Shown here piece after piece: positions 37,932 to 47,089 of a DNA stretch of 64,000 bases. This stretch comes from Undibacterium_A arcticum (GTDB taxonomy: Bacteria; Pseudomonadota; Gammaproteobacteria; Burkholderiales; Burkholderiaceae_D). How positions within the stretch are numbered: position 1 is the stretch's first letter; each line of letters begins with the position of its first letter. The notes under the pieces are model-generated. The model was not told where the DNA came from, searched no databases, and saw only the letters and a program-made list of their open reading frames with translations. Where the stretch lies: the NCBI RefSeq assembly GCF_042660705.1, contig NZ_JBHSUQ010000001.1; one strand, given 5' to 3'. The translations under genes and the position numbers were made by a program.

Positions 37932-38517
37932 TTAACTCAAGTCGGCAATTCGAAGCGTGACGCTGACTGCGCGTCGCTGTTTATCGTCGCCATATTGATC
38001 TTTGGCGCACACCACACCGGTCGGCGCTGCCGTTTGACCATTTCCTTGCCAGGCAACACTGACCTGGTAAATGCCGGTTGCCGCATCAAGGCTGACACAG
38101 CCACGTGCACCGATCATGGCGCCAACCGCGTTGCCTCCGGCGGATTCGGCGCCGCCGAGTAACAAGGCATTCCAATCTTGCATATCCTTAATGGCCAGCG
38201 AATTTTGTTCGGCAGTGCCGGTGGTGCAGGTCGGCGTGGTAATGCTGCTGCTGGCACCCAAATAAGGCGCCCCTGTTGCCGCGCCAGTGGTGATCGCGTA
38301 ACAGGATGCGACTTTACGATTGGCGTTGACGCGCCCTACCATGTCCTGCAATAGCATCAATGCCTGCACACGTTGGTAAGATTCCATCTCAGCACGTTGA
38401 CTGACCAGCATCATGCCCACCAGGCCCAGGAGGCCCAACAGCAGGATAACGAGGGTTACCAGCACTTCAATCATGCCGAAGCCGCTTTGTTTTGGTGAAA
38501 TTTGGACGCGTTTTCAT
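37932..38517 (-). CDS. pilV: Minor pilin PilV (frameshifted near the start)
   Basis: Prepilin of about 194 residues. The open frame begins at MIEVLVTLVILLLGLLGL, which is the mature N-terminus without a leader. Upstream, ATG 38517 overlaps the fimT stop (TGATG) and encodes MKTRPNFTK in another frame. Removing one A from 'ccaaaaca' (about 38490) yields MKTRPNFTKQSGFGMIEVLV with a proper prepilin cleavage site. I take this as the true gene and the shift as a homopolymer error. Sits between fimT and pilW. Confidence 0.88.
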
Positions 38518-39014
38518 CAGCAACTTCCCGCCTTACTGTTAGGCAACCCGCTCAGGTTGATACTGACGCAGCGCGGCGACGCGCTGCTAGTCGCGCTACT
38601 GCTGATTGCGAATGTTTGGCTTGCCGCCGCGTTGATGCGACCGTCATTCTTATACGTCAGGTTGGTTGCCGGGCCGGCAATGTTCAATCCAGGGAAAGGC
38701 TCGTGATTGCTGAGCGTGGTAGTGACCGCACCGACCGTCGAAGAAACGGTCCAACCGTTTTTCCAGCCGCCCGTCGCCGGACTGAGTACCACGTCATTGT
38801 TTCGCTTAATGGCCTCACTGCGCGCAAAAGTTAGCGTATATGAAACATCGTATGACGCGTTTTTGATCCGTTGTCCCAGTATGAAATCGCGGAACGACGG
38901 CACGGCGATCGCCAATAGAATCGCCGCGATCGAAATGGTGACCATTAATTCAATCAAGGTAAAGCCCAAGTTGCGGAATTTAGGGGCGGTTTTGATGCCG
39001 ACGAAAGTACCCAT
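38517..39014 (-). CDS. fimT: Minor pilin FimT/FimU (GspH type)
   Basis: A 165-residue prepilin. The leader MGTFVGIKTAPKFRNLG precedes FTLIELMVTISIAAILLAIAVPSFRDF, followed by the GspH domain with FARSEAIKRNNDVVLSP. The ATG at 39014 gives a normal leader; the open frame runs 27 codons further upstream into pilE. It ends at TGA overlapping the inferred pilV start. Confidence 0.92.
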   Translation of the reverse strand: MGTFVGIKTAPKFRNLGFTLIELMVTISIAAILLAIAVPSFRDFILGQRIKNASYDVSYTLTFARSEAIKRNNDVVLSPATGGWKNGWTVSSTVGAVTTTLSNHEPFPGLNIAGPATNLTYKNDGRINAAASQTFAISSSATSSASPRCVSINLSGLPNSKAGSC

Positions 39015-39036
39015 TATTTGGCCTTCGAATGTTCGA

Positions 39037-39492
39037 TTACCAGCAACTCGCGACCGTACCGGTACCGGTGATTCCCTTGGTGCCGGTTTGATCAATGGTC
39101 AAATCTTTACATTTGCCGTCTCGACTCAATTGATTCCCAATTGCTGTCGCTTTAATGCTGTAGCTGGGTGGTTTGGTAGTGTTGTCCACAGTTGGATCCG
39201 CGACCGTGTAGTTGCGCGAGATGTCTGTCGGGGTGCTTGAATAGCCGAGAAGAGCCAGGGTATTAGCATATTGGCGTGTGTCTAGCATGTATTGCTCTTG
39301 TTTATTTGCTAGGCTCAATATGAAACTTTCCGCGGCGGAGCGGTTTGCCCTGACAATATATTGCGTATATGACGGATAGGCGATGGCCGCCAGGATCGCG
39401 ACAATTGCCACCGTGATCATCACCTCAATCAAGGTAAAGCCGTTCCGTATTCTTGCCGGGACGAAACGAGCTCTCATTTGGCCTGTTTTCAT
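39037..39492 (-). CDS. pilE: Type IV pilin, PilE family
   Basis: A 151-residue pilin. After a basic leader comes GFTLIEVMITVAIVAILAAIAYPSYTQYIVRANRSAA, the canonical prepilin site and hydrophobic helix. A short globular domain has the two conserved Cys (GKCKDL, VASCW) of the disulfide loop. In Burkholderiales this minor PilE often heads the minor-pilin operon. The start is uncertain: a GTG at 39507 is in frame and neither has a clear ribosome site. From 39493 to 39769 no gene is seen. Confidence 0.9.
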   Translation of the reverse strand: MKTGQMRARFVPARIRNGFTLIEVMITVAIVAILAAIAYPSYTQYIVRANRSAAESFILSLANKQEQYMLDTRQYANTLALLGYSSTPTDISRNYTVADPTVDNTTKPPSYSIKATAIGNQLSRDGKCKDLTIDQTGTKGITGTGTVASCW

Positions 39493-39769
39493 TATTGTGA
39501 TGTTCACTTGTCAGAATGTCAGAGGGAAATTGGCGCATGGATCTGGCTTGATTGTAGGTGGGCAATATAGGTTTAGAGCAACATTCCGACAGTCGGAGTT
39601 TTTTTGGCGATAAGCGGCAAAACAACGGGGGAATCCGCAACTGATTCACCCGTTTTTGTCTGACATTGAAAAAAATCCGATAACCCCCTAGCCAAACCCG
39701 CCAATGCTCTGTACACTTCAGGCCCTTCAGATGCGATGCCGCTGCGACAGCGGTGCCGTTTGACAGTTT

Positions 39770-39845
39770 GGGTGCTTAGCTCAGTTGGTAGAGCGGCGCC
39801 CTTACAAGGCGTAGGTCGGGAGTTCGAGCCTCTCAGCACCCACCA
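39770..39845 (+). tRNA. tRNA-Val (TAC)
   Basis: A 76-nt cloverleaf with encoded CCA; anticodon loop CTTACAA, T-arm AGTTCGAGCCT, and acceptor GGGTGCT pairing with AGCACCC. tRNA-Asp follows 33 bp later. Confidence 0.97.
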
Positions 39846-39878
39846 GACCGTCAAGCGGGTAGCAGCGGAACAGTTTTA

Positions 39879-39955
39879 GGAGTGGTAGTTCAGTTGGTTA
39901 GAATACCGGCCTGTCACGCCGGGGGTCGCGGGTTCGAGTCCCGTCCACTCCGCCA
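39879..39955 (+). tRNA. tRNA-Asp (GTC)
   Basis: A 77-nt cloverleaf with encoded CCA; anticodon loop CTGTCAC, T-arm GGTTCGAGTCC. It is co-transcribed with tRNA-Val and followed by a terminator. Confidence 0.97.
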
Positions 39956-39962
39956 ACATGGT

Positions 39963-40005
39963 AAAGCCTCATAACTCAGCGAGTTTTATGAGGCTTTTTC
40001 TTTTT
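39963..40005 (+). terminator. Terminator of the tRNA-Val/tRNA-Asp unit
   Basis: AAGCCTCATAA pairs with TTATGAGGCTT across an 11-base loop, then TTTTTCTTTTT. Confidence 0.92.
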
Positions 40006-40053
40006 GACGAGCATGAGATCCTGGCGCTTGCGGGCACTGCTTGCTTGCGTCGA

Positions 40054-40998
40054 TTACTCGTACGCCGCCAGTCGCTTCTGCTCATCGGCGCTGAAGCGGG
40101 CCTGACGCAATTGCTGCAGCGCCAGTTGCTGGTCCGCTTCGGATAGCTTGGCACTGCCGGCGCTCACCGCTTTCCGTTCCGCCAGATAGCTGGCGATGCG
40201 GCTTTTCCAGGCGGCCTCTTCCTGATCGACATCGGCCAGGCGGGCGGCCGCCTCCGGCGTCAGCGCGGCGGCGCGCATCCGGTAGATGTCATCCTGGCTG
40301 GCACCCTGTGCCCGCATCTGGTTGACCGCTTCCTCCAGCTTGACGATCGCCAAGGGCGCCTCCCGCTCGGCCCGCAAGGCTGGCGCCATCGCGGCATCGA
40401 GTCCGGCCAGTTTTGCCTTCTTTTGCGCTGCCGTGAGCGATGGGTCCTGACTGATTTCCAGGCGCGTTACGGCATCCATATCGTAAGCATCATCGAAGCC
40501 GAACATGCCTTGTGTTTCCGTCGTGTTGAAATATTGCGCGCGCATTTCTCGCATCGCTAACAGTCGCGCCCGGGCCGCCGTGATGCTGGCCCCCGCGATG
40601 TGCGGGCGCTGTTCCAGCGCCACCAGCGCGCGCTTGTAGTCGAGATAGCGTGCCAGCAGGCGTTTGGCGCCGGTCGCGGCAGCAGGCTTCAGGCGCCGCT
40701 CGAGCTCCTGTTCAATTTCCTTGCGGATCGCAGCGAGCGGCTTTTCGCCGACCGCGCTGAGATAGTAGTCGAACATCCGGCGCAGGCGGGCATCGACCAC
40801 CAGCGCATCGCCGGCTGCCAGCCTGAGATCGCCATCCGGCCGGGTGCCATCCATCGAGCGCACGAACGGGAATAGATTCGCGTCGGCGGCGCGCTGCGGC
40901 GCGGCTTCCCGATCATAGTGATGGCGGGCCACGATAAAAAAAACGACGGCCAACAACGCCGTCGCCCCAAGCAAACCAATAGACGGTCTTTTTTTCAT
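40054..40998 (-). CDS. lifO: Lipase-specific foldase (lipase chaperone)
   Basis: A 314-residue inner-membrane-anchored periplasmic chaperone that folds the cognate lipase. One N-terminal membrane helix (about 8-24) is followed by the family signature RRMFDYYLSAVGE (about 73-85), equivalent to the RxxFDY motif essential for activation, and a long alpha-helical body. It ends 18 bp after the lipase stop in the same direction, so the two form an operon. The length is normal. Confidence 0.93.
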   Translation of the reverse strand: MKKRPSIGLLGATALLAVVFFIVARHHYDREAAPQRAADANLFPFVRSMDGTRPDGDLRLAAGDALVVDARLRRMFDYYLSAVGEKPLAAIRKEIEQELERRLKPAAATGAKRLLARYLDYKRALVALEQRPHIAGASITAARARLLAMREMRAQYFNTTETQGMFGFDDAYDMDAVTRLEISQDPSLTAAQKKAKLAGLDAAMAPALRAEREAPLAIVKLEEAVNQMRAQGASQDDIYRMRAAALTPEAAARLADVDQEEAAWKSRIASYLAERKAVSAGSAKLSEADQQLALQQLRQARFSADEQKRLAAYE

Positions 40999-41016
40999 TG
41001 CAGTCGGTGCGCTTGG

Positions 41017-41967
41017 TTACAGTCCGAGATTTTGCAGGCGATTGGCCTGTTGCCGATACAGGGTGACCGGATTGGTTTCGAAGATATTGGTCAAGCCGAT
41101 CAGCTGATTGACTTCATCCAGATGGTTCATCGCATAGTCATCGCGGATCACCCGTCCCAGATGGCTGGAGCAGCTGCTCACCAAACCGTCGTTCTTGGCG
41201 CCGTTGAAGGCCAGCGAAGTCAGGGCCAGTGCCGGATCGGAGACGTCAAAGATGTTGGTGTAAGGCTGGGCACCGCTCCATGAGAAATAGGACACGCCGT
41301 TGACCTGATACGCACCTTCACCGCAGGCGGTAGTCGGGATCCCCTCCGGATGGGCCGCGTTGAATTTGAGCGTACCGGCCGTGCTGAGCGACATTTCGGC
41401 CGCGGCCGAGTCCTGCGGCAGCGATGAGTCGCCCGACAACAGGCCGATCAAGCTGGAAAATCCATTCACAACCGAGGTCAGCACGGTCTGCGACAAGGCC
41501 CCCGCCGGCGCGACGCCGACCAGCACGTCGGCCACTGCCGAACCCTTGTTGACGCCGCCGATGCTGGTCACCGAGGCGACCAGATCCGGCCGCACCGACG
41601 CCACGTAACGCGCGGTCGGGCCGCCGTGGCTATGGCCGACCAGGTTGACCCTGGTCGCGCCGGTGGCGGCGAGAATCTGCTTGACCTGAGTCAGCAGTTG
41701 CTCGCCCCGCACTTCGGTGCTGTTGGCGGCCGACACCTGCGTCACATAGACCTGGGCGCCGTCCGCCCGCAACGCAGCCGGAATGCCATACCAGTAATCC
41801 ACCGGACCGATGTTGTCGAACCCGAACAGGCCGTGTACCAGCACGATCGGATATCTGGTCTGGGTGTAGCCGGCGGCCCAGGATTGGGCCGGCAGGATGG
41901 CCATGGCAAACAGGACGATGCCAGCGAAATTGACGCCATTGAGCCACTTCAAAAGCTGTTGTTGCAT
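41017..41967 (-). CDS. lipA: Secreted triacylglycerol lipase (family I.1/I.2)
   Basis: A 316-residue extracellular lipase. Signal peptide (cleavage near SWAAG), oxyanion motif YPIVLVHGLFGFD and nucleophile elbow VGHSHGGPTARY. Two Cys (TTACGEG and SSCSSHLG) fit the usual disulfide, and the catalytic Asp/His are likely in the GAKNDGLVSS and YAMNHLDEVNQ segments. It needs the downstream foldase and probably leaves by type II secretion. GAGGAGA lies 6 bp before the ATG. A TetR-family regulator is divergent. Confidence 0.94.
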   Translation of the reverse strand: MQQQLLKWLNGVNFAGIVLFAMAILPAQSWAAGYTQTRYPIVLVHGLFGFDNIGPVDYWYGIPAALRADGAQVYVTQVSAANSTEVRGEQLLTQVKQILAATGATRVNLVGHSHGGPTARYVASVRPDLVASVTSIGGVNKGSAVADVLVGVAPAGALSQTVLTSVVNGFSSLIGLLSGDSSLPQDSAAAEMSLSTAGTLKFNAAHPEGIPTTACGEGAYQVNGVSYFSWSGAQPYTNIFDVSDPALALTSLAFNGAKNDGLVSSCSSHLGRVIRDDYAMNHLDEVNQLIGLTNIFETNPVTLYRQQANRLQNLGL

Positions 41968-42063
41968 TTTGTCTCCTCAGAGGATTTATTTTTTGCTGAC
42001 TTGCGTCTATTGGTGTCTGCAATTCTTGCGATTCTTGTGACCGCTGAAAATCACCGAATATCG

Positions 42064-42077
42064 AGCGAGCGCTCGCT
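42064..42077. promoter_or_regulatory. Palindromic operator candidate between lipase and TetR genes
   Basis: AGCGAGCGCTCGCT is a perfect 14-bp palindrome in the 406-bp divergent gap (41968-42373). A site for the adjacent TetR regulator is plausible but unproved. I see nothing else in this gap. Confidence 0.45.
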
Positions 42078-42373
42078 ATCTTTTTGGATACTAGGTGCGA
42101 TTGTTGAAATAAGCAATGTGCAGTGCAACATTGCAACAACGTCGAAAATGATGGGTATTGGGCGATATAGACGCTCTTCTCCGCTCAAGCTGCCGGTTTC
42201 GTCGGCGCACGTCGATGGCTATTTGGGGGCGGCGAACCGATCCGCGTGGGACTGGCTGTGCGACCCGGCGGCAGGCAGCAATGATGGATTTTGCCGCGCG
42301 CGGGGTCCCGAGCGGCCGTCGCCGCCATGCTATAGTTTTGCCCCTGCTGCAGGCGCAAGAAAAAAGCCGAAAA

Positions 42374-43063
42374 ATGATGAAGTCACTGCCCGTCAACTTT
42401 ACCCTGGCCGAATTTCGTAAGGTGACGCCCCTGGATGAAACCAACATCTGGGTATTTCTGCTGGAACGCCATAGCGATCGCATCGGCGTCAAGCGCAGGG
42501 ACACGGCGCTCGAGAACCTGAAGAAGATATTCGTGGCGACATTTACGCTGGCCAATTCGGTCGGCTTTCGCGCCATGACCTTGCGCGACCTGTGCCGGGA
42601 AACCGGCCTGTCGATGGGCGGCCTGTACGGCTACATCGAAAACAAGGACCAGCTGGCGGCCATCATCGAAGACGTGGTGCGCCATATCAGCGAGGCCGTG
42701 CCGACCTGGTTCGCGCACATCGACGCGCCGCTGGATCGGATCGAGTGCATCTTGCGGGCCCAAATCTACATGGCTGAAATCCTGCAGCCATGGCTGTACT
42801 TCGTCTTTCTGGAATCGCGCGGCTTGCCGCCGGCGCATCGGGAAATTGCCAAGGCGTCGGAGCTGGGCAGCCAATTGACCATTGCGGCGCTGATCGAACG
42901 GACCGGCACCTTTACCCCGGACCAGGCATCCCTGCTGGCGGCCCATTGCATGGCGTTGTTCGAAGACTGGTACGTCAAGCGCTGGAAATACCGCACCACC
43001 AGTGTCGACATATTCGCTGATAGCGTGGTGACGCTGTTGCGCGCGCGGATCGGGCAACCTTAA
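42374..43063 (+). CDS. TetR/AcrR-family transcriptional regulator
   Basis: A 229-residue regulator. An N-terminal extension of about 45 residues is followed by the TetR helix-turn-helix (VGFRAMTLRDLCRETGLSMGGLYGYIENKDQL, about residues 60-92) and an all-helical ligand domain with FVFLESRGLPPAHREI. It is divergent from the lipase/foldase operon and may regulate it. Two adjacent ATGs (42374, 42377) can start translation. The ligand is unknown. Confidence 0.88.
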   Translation: MMKSLPVNFTLAEFRKVTPLDETNIWVFLLERHSDRIGVKRRDTALENLKKIFVATFTLANSVGFRAMTLRDLCRETGLSMGGLYGYIENKDQLAAIIEDVVRHISEAVPTWFAHIDAPLDRIECILRAQIYMAEILQPWLYFVFLESRGLPPAHREIAKASELGSQLTIAALIERTGTFTPDQASLLAAHCMALFEDWYVKRWKYRTTSVDIFADSVVTLLRARIGQP

Positions 43064-43115
43064 CCCTCGCGCCACTGACGCCGCCGACAATGTGGCATCG
43101 TGCGTCCGGCCGGTT

Positions 43116-44219
43116 TCAGTTGTCGCCGCTGCCGCTCGCTGTGCTATGTTCGCCATCGCTGACAAACAGCCCCAGCTGCGGGCTGTCTTCCTCTTCCTCC
43201 AGTCGGACCCCGACACCGAGCAGGCGCACCGGCGGCCGGCCGCGCTGGAAGCCGGTTTCCAGCAGCTTGTCGAACTGCGCCTGGTCGAGCACGGTGCCTA
43301 CGCATTCGGCCGTGGTCTGGCGGAAATCGGCAAAGCGGATCTTGACGTACAGTTTGCGGATATCGCGCTCGGCACCGACGCGTTTGACGCGCGCCTGCAG
43401 CGATTCGAACAGCGGCCGCAGATGACCGGCGCAGGCCGCCAGATCGGGTACGTCAGGGGTGTAGGTTTCTTCGACGCTGACCGATTTGCGCTCGCTGTGC
43501 GGGCTGACCTCGCGCTGGTCGATGCCGCGGCACAGCGCGTACAGCCGTTCGCCGAACTTGCCGAAATGCTGCAGTAATTTAACTTGCGACCAGCCGCGCA
43601 AGTCAGCGCAAGTGTCGACCCCGAGCCGCTGCAACTTGGCGGCGGTGACCTTGCCGACGCCGAACAGCTTGCGCACCGGCAGCGCCGCGACGAAGGCGTC
43701 GATCTCATGCGGGCGGATCACGAACTGGCCGTCCGGCTTGTTCCAGTCGCTGGCGATCTTGGCCAGGAATTTGTTGGGGGCGATGCCGGCCGAGGCGGTG
43801 ATGCCGACCGTGGCCGCGATGCGGGCCCGGATCTCTTGCGCGATCAGGGTCGCGCTGCCCTGGAAGTGCGGCGCGGCAGTCACGTCCAGATAGGCTTCGT
43901 CGAGCGACAGCGGCTCGACCAGTTCAGTGTAGTCGCGGTAGATCGCGAGGATCTGACGCGACGCGATCCGGTATTTTTCCATCGCAGGCGGCAGCACCAC
44001 CAGCCCCGGACAGCGCTGCAGCGCCTGCGAGGTCGCCATTGCCGAATGCACGCCGAAGCGGCGCGCCGCGTAATTGCAAGTCGCGACCACGCCGCGCTGG
44101 TCGGCGCGGCCGCCGACCGCCACCGGCAAATCGCGCAGCGCCGGGTCGTCGCGCATCTCGACCGCCGCGTAAAAGCAGTCGCAATCGCAATGGATGATTT
44201 TTCGGGAAGGCGGGTTCAA
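43116..44219 (-). CDS. dinB: DNA polymerase IV
   Basis: Y-family translesion polymerase of 367 residues. The metal site IIHCDCDCFYAAVE (the usual variant in Burkholderiales) and the second acidic motif SLDEAYLDVT are intact. The helix-hairpin-helix LFGVGKVTAAKLQRLG and the little-finger region YTPDVPDL...VKRVGAERDIRKLYVKIR are also visible. The end (QLGLF) resembles a clamp-binding peptide followed by a short tail. No LexA box is visible upstream. The ATG at 44219 directly precedes NPPSRKIIHCD. Confidence 0.94.
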   Translation of the reverse strand: MNPPSRKIIHCDCDCFYAAVEMRDDPALRDLPVAVGGRADQRGVVATCNYAARRFGVHSAMATSQALQRCPGLVVLPPAMEKYRIASRQILAIYRDYTELVEPLSLDEAYLDVTAAPHFQGSATLIAQEIRARIAATVGITASAGIAPNKFLAKIASDWNKPDGQFVIRPHEIDAFVAALPVRKLFGVGKVTAAKLQRLGVDTCADLRGWSQVKLLQHFGKFGERLYALCRGIDQREVSPHSERKSVSVEETYTPDVPDLAACAGHLRPLFESLQARVKRVGAERDIRKLYVKIRFADFRQTTAECVGTVLDQAQFDKLLETGFQRGRPPVRLLGVGVRLEEEEDSPQLGLFVSDGEHSTASGSGDN

Positions 44220-44274
44220 GATCGGATTGCGGCCCTTCGATACGCTACGCTACTCGGGGCGAACGGCAGACCGG

Positions 44275-44616
44275 CTAATGAATGGTCTGGCCGATCGTAG
44301 ATGCGGCGCTGCCCTTTTCCAGCTGCACCAGCACCCATGGCCGCACCACCACGCTCCATACCTCAAGCCCGGCGTCCAGCCAGCTACCGGCCTGCGCATC
44401 GGTGACCGGCGCGATACGCTGCTCGGCCAGCCATTGCGCGACCGCTGTCTTGTTGTCATTGGCGATCTGCAGCGCAACATCGATCAGATCGAGTTCGTTG
44501 CTGACCAGCAGCACCGAACCACCGGCGAAATGGCGCAGCAATTCCGCCCACGCGATGCGCGCGGTTTCCTGGTTCAGGCAGGTACGCAATTCGTTTTGTT
44601 GGTCTGAAGCGGTCAT
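44275..44616 (-). CDS. DUF2288 family protein
   Basis: A 113-residue soluble protein with the DUF2288 pattern LNQETARIAWAELLRHFAGGSVLLV, DLIDVALQIANDN and AQAGSWLDAGLEVWSVVVRPWVLVQ. The function is unknown. It lies between slyX and dinB, all on the minus strand. ATG 44616 is chosen as the first Met in line with the family start. Confidence 0.85.
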   Translation of the reverse strand: MTASDQQNELRTCLNQETARIAWAELLRHFAGGSVLLVSNELDLIDVALQIANDNKTAVAQWLAEQRIAPVTDAQAGSWLDAGLEVWSVVVRPWVLVQLEKGSAASTIGQTIH

Positions 44617-44671
44617 GGATTCGATGTTTCGATATTCAGGTTGTCGACATTGCAAATGACGTCAGTACCGT

Positions 44672-44877
44672 TCAATAGTGCGGCGGCTTCTCGTGCGGCG
44701 CACCGGCTTCGCTGCCTTGCCCGGACATATCGCTCAGATGCCGCGCCAGTGCGGCGCACATCACCTCCAGCTCGGTGATTTTCTTTGCTGTTGGTAGACC
44801 AGCTGATTCAGGGTGTCGACCAGGTCTTCCTGACGGGCAATCTTGATTTCAATCTCAATCAGACGTTCTTCGTTCAT
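44672..44877 (-). CDS. slyX: SlyX protein (frameshifted)
   Basis: Short coiled-coil protein. MNEERLIEIEIKIARQEDLVDTLNQLVYQQQ is read from ATG 44877, then the frame breaks. One base over, KITELEVMCAALARHLSDM and the tail GAPHEKPPHY complete a typical SlyX ending with the PPHY motif. One extra A in 'caaag' (about 44785) restores QQQKKITELE and a 68-residue protein. It is too short and broken to show as one open frame. The cellular role of SlyX is unclear. Confidence 0.85.
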
Positions 44878-45085
44878 GCTGTGCATTCTTTCTGAGTGAA
44901 AGCGCTGCATTTTAATCCAGAGCGGTCGTTATCGTGATTTTGCACCTTTTGCGAGCAGATCGATACAGGCCTGGTCCGGCCCACCGGACCAGGTGCGGCG
45001 ACCTGAGCGGTGCCACCAACAGCTGGTCGCGATCGACCGGGTCGCGATCGACCGGCATGCGGAAAAATCGAGGAGGAAAAGAGAA

Positions 45086-45159
45086 TGGAGGCGGGTATTG
45101 GATTCGAACCAATATCTGCGGCTTTGCAGGCCGCTGCATGACCTTTTTGCTACCCCGCC
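45086..45159 (-). tRNA. tRNA-Cys (GCA)
   Basis: A 74-nt cloverleaf ending TCCA; anticodon loop CTGCAAA, T-arm GGTTCGAATCC, acceptor GGCGGGG pairing with the 3' side. The gaps on both sides (44878-45085, 45160-45389) hold no gene. Confidence 0.95.
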
Positions 45160-45389
45160 ACGGGGAACTGCGTGATTTGCCAACACTACTGCCAACACCG
45201 CTGCAACTCCCAACATTTTTTATCGGCACTGTGTTGGCGTCTTAGTAACGCTACATTGACGCAACTGGAGGGATTGTATTTTGCGCGAGATCAACAGTTT
45301 TCATCAAACAAATATATATGCACGGAAACCGTCTTGCTGCTGGTCATGGTGGTAAGGCGCTCCTTTGCTTAGGGCGTGGCGCTAACAAA

Positions 45390-45893
45390 TCAGGGCTCGC
45401 CGTCCCAGTAGTCAAGGCCGTTGTCTGCGCGCTGCAGCACCTCGAAAATCCTGTCGGTGCCGTTCGATGCCATCGCGAGAAATTTGCCCGAATCCGGATA
45501 TTCGGCCACCTCCGGCGTCTCGCGGGTACTGACCGACAAATACTGCAGCGGCGCGTCGGAGGTATTGATAATCTGGTGCGGATAGGCCGGTCCGGGCGGG
45601 ATGAACACCACGTCGCCGGCGCGGACCGGCAGCATTTCACCGGCGACCCTGAGCGTGCCGCTGCCGTCCAATATCACGAACATCTCTTCCTGCGCGTGAT
45701 GGAAATGGTAGGGGCAGGAGCGCTTGCCCGGCGCCACGGTATCGATGCTAGCGCCCAGTTTCTGCGCCGCGGTGCCATGTGCGAGCCTGGCGCAGGCGGT
45801 GTCGTACAAGGGTTCGCGCAACTCGCGCTGGGTTGGTGCGTCGTGGTAATTGCGGATCAGTAACCTGGCCAGAGCCTCGGCGTTTTCATTCAT
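45390..45893 (-). CDS. Cupin-domain protein
   Basis: A 167-residue single-domain cupin. The metal motif is PYHFHHAQEEMFVILDGSGTLRV (motif 1, His/His/Glu) and VVFIPPGPAYPHQIINTSD (motif 2, His). The N-terminal 45 residues are a helical extension. It probably binds a divalent metal and a small sugar- or acid-like ligand; the substrate is unknown. AGGAAAA precedes the ATG at 45893. It is followed upstream by the YbjQ gene on the same strand. Confidence 0.85.
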   Translation of the reverse strand: MNENAEALARLLIRNYHDAPTQRELREPLYDTACARLAHGTAAQKLGASIDTVAPGKRSCPYHFHHAQEEMFVILDGSGTLRVAGEMLPVRAGDVVFIPPGPAYPHQIINTSDAPLQYLSVSTRETPEVAEYPDSGKFLAMASNGTDRIFEVLQRADNGLDYWDGEP

Positions 45894-45958
45894 AGGGATT
45901 TTCCTGTGCTTGATTCATGGAGTGCCATCGACGTCGCTGGCAACCGCGATGCGGACGA

Positions 45959-46300
45959 TTAGCCGTGCTCGCCAGTCGGCTCGACCAGCACCGCCGTGCC
46001 GTAGCACAGCACCTCGGTCAGGCCGGCCATCAGTTCGGTCGCGTCATAGTGCATCGCGATGATCGCGTTGGCACCCCGCTGCTGCGCGTGCTGGCACATC
46101 AGCTGGTAGGTTTCCGCGCGCGCCTGTTCGCACAGGTTGGTGTAGATCGTGATGTTGCCGCCCAACAGCGATTGCAAGCCACCGAAAATATTGCCGACAA
46201 TCGAACGCGAGCGCACCGTGATGCCGCGCACCACACCCAGGTTGCGGACGATCTTGTGGTTGGGCAGGACCAGCGCGGTGGTGACCATGGAATCTTGCAT
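45959..46300 (-). CDS. YbjQ/UPF0145 family protein
   Basis: A 113-residue protein with NHKIVRNLGVVRGITVRSRSIVGNIFGGLQSLLGGNI and GANAIIAMHYDATEL, the two halves of the UPF0145 domain (a pentameric dodecin-like fold with a putative metal-binding annotation). It is slightly longer than usual at the C-terminus. The function is unknown. The gap 46301-46537 contains a GC-rich hairpin (about 46361-46382) and no gene. Confidence 0.88.
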   Translation of the reverse strand: MQDSMVTTALVLPNHKIVRNLGVVRGITVRSRSIVGNIFGGLQSLLGGNITIYTNLCEQARAETYQLMCQHAQQRGANAIIAMHYDATELMAGLTEVLCYGTAVLVEPTGEHG

Positions 46301-46537
46301 GCATGCTCCTATGTAGTAGTAGCCAGTAACTAGTTAGTAACTAGTAATAGAGCAGATTGGAGGCCCGAAAGTGATCCGGGCCTATCTCTGAATCCTGCGT
46401 TGGAAATTTCTTGAATGCCGCCGATGGCGCCAGCGTCGTCAAGACTTGCTCGCCAATTCTATACGAGCGTCGCCATGTGCAACAAAATGCCATGCGCCCG
46501 CCGCCCGCGCTGGGGCACACGGCAGCGTATCGCCGCG

Positions 46538-46999
46538 TCAGCCGACGTGCACGGCTTTTGCAATGTATTGCTGGATATCGTTGGGCTCGAACCAGGACAC
46601 GTTTTTCGCGATTTCCTCGGCGACCAGTTTTTGCGCTTCCTTGCTCAGGTTCTGCCGCATCAGGCCGAGGAACTGCGGTGGCGCGATCATGCAGATCCGG
46701 TCGTAGCGATGCTCGATCCTGCCGCGGTCCAGATAGCGGCTGACTTCCTTTGAAAACAATTCGGTTTCGTGCTGCACCGCGTCGGCCTTTGGCGACGCGA
46801 TATGCGCTTGCTGCTGTGCGCCGCCACCACCGCCACCGCCACCGCTGTTACCGTAACCGTCACTCACCAGTTCACGATTGCTGGCGCGCCCTTGCGGGTT
46901 GGCCAAGTCGGCGATTTCGCGATAATTTGGTTCGGTCCCCAATCGCTCGAAAATCCGCGCGCGACTGCTGTCCGCGGCAACAATCCAGGTCGTTTGCAT
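46538..46999 (-). CDS. Host attachment protein family
   Basis: A 153-residue protein. TTWIVAADSSRARIFERLG at the start and the closing SKEAQKLVAEEIAKNVSWFEP are hallmarks of the host-attachment (Host_attach) family, related to release-factor-like baeRF domains. The name comes from plant-associated relatives; a host role here is not shown. A run of eight glycines (about 53-60) sits in a loop. CGGAGAC precedes the ATG. Confidence 0.85.
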   Translation of the reverse strand: MQTTWIVAADSSRARIFERLGTEPNYREIADLANPQGRASNRELVSDGYGNSGGGGGGGGAQQQAHIASPKADAVQHETELFSKEVSRYLDRGRIEHRYDRICMIAPPQFLGLMRQNLSKEAQKLVAEEIAKNVSWFEPNDIQQYIAKAVHVG

Positions 47000-47089
47000 G
47001 TGCGTCTCCGGTTGAGTGTTATCTTGTTCGACCGGCAGAAGATGGAATTTGTTCTAGTTAGTTGATACTTAACTGAGACTTAAGCGAAA

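Noticed and set aside
45400..47080. CRISPR array or other regular spaced repeats anywhere in the window
   Set aside because: No series of equal direct repeats with unique spacers was seen. Repeats found are palindromic, coding or rRNA.
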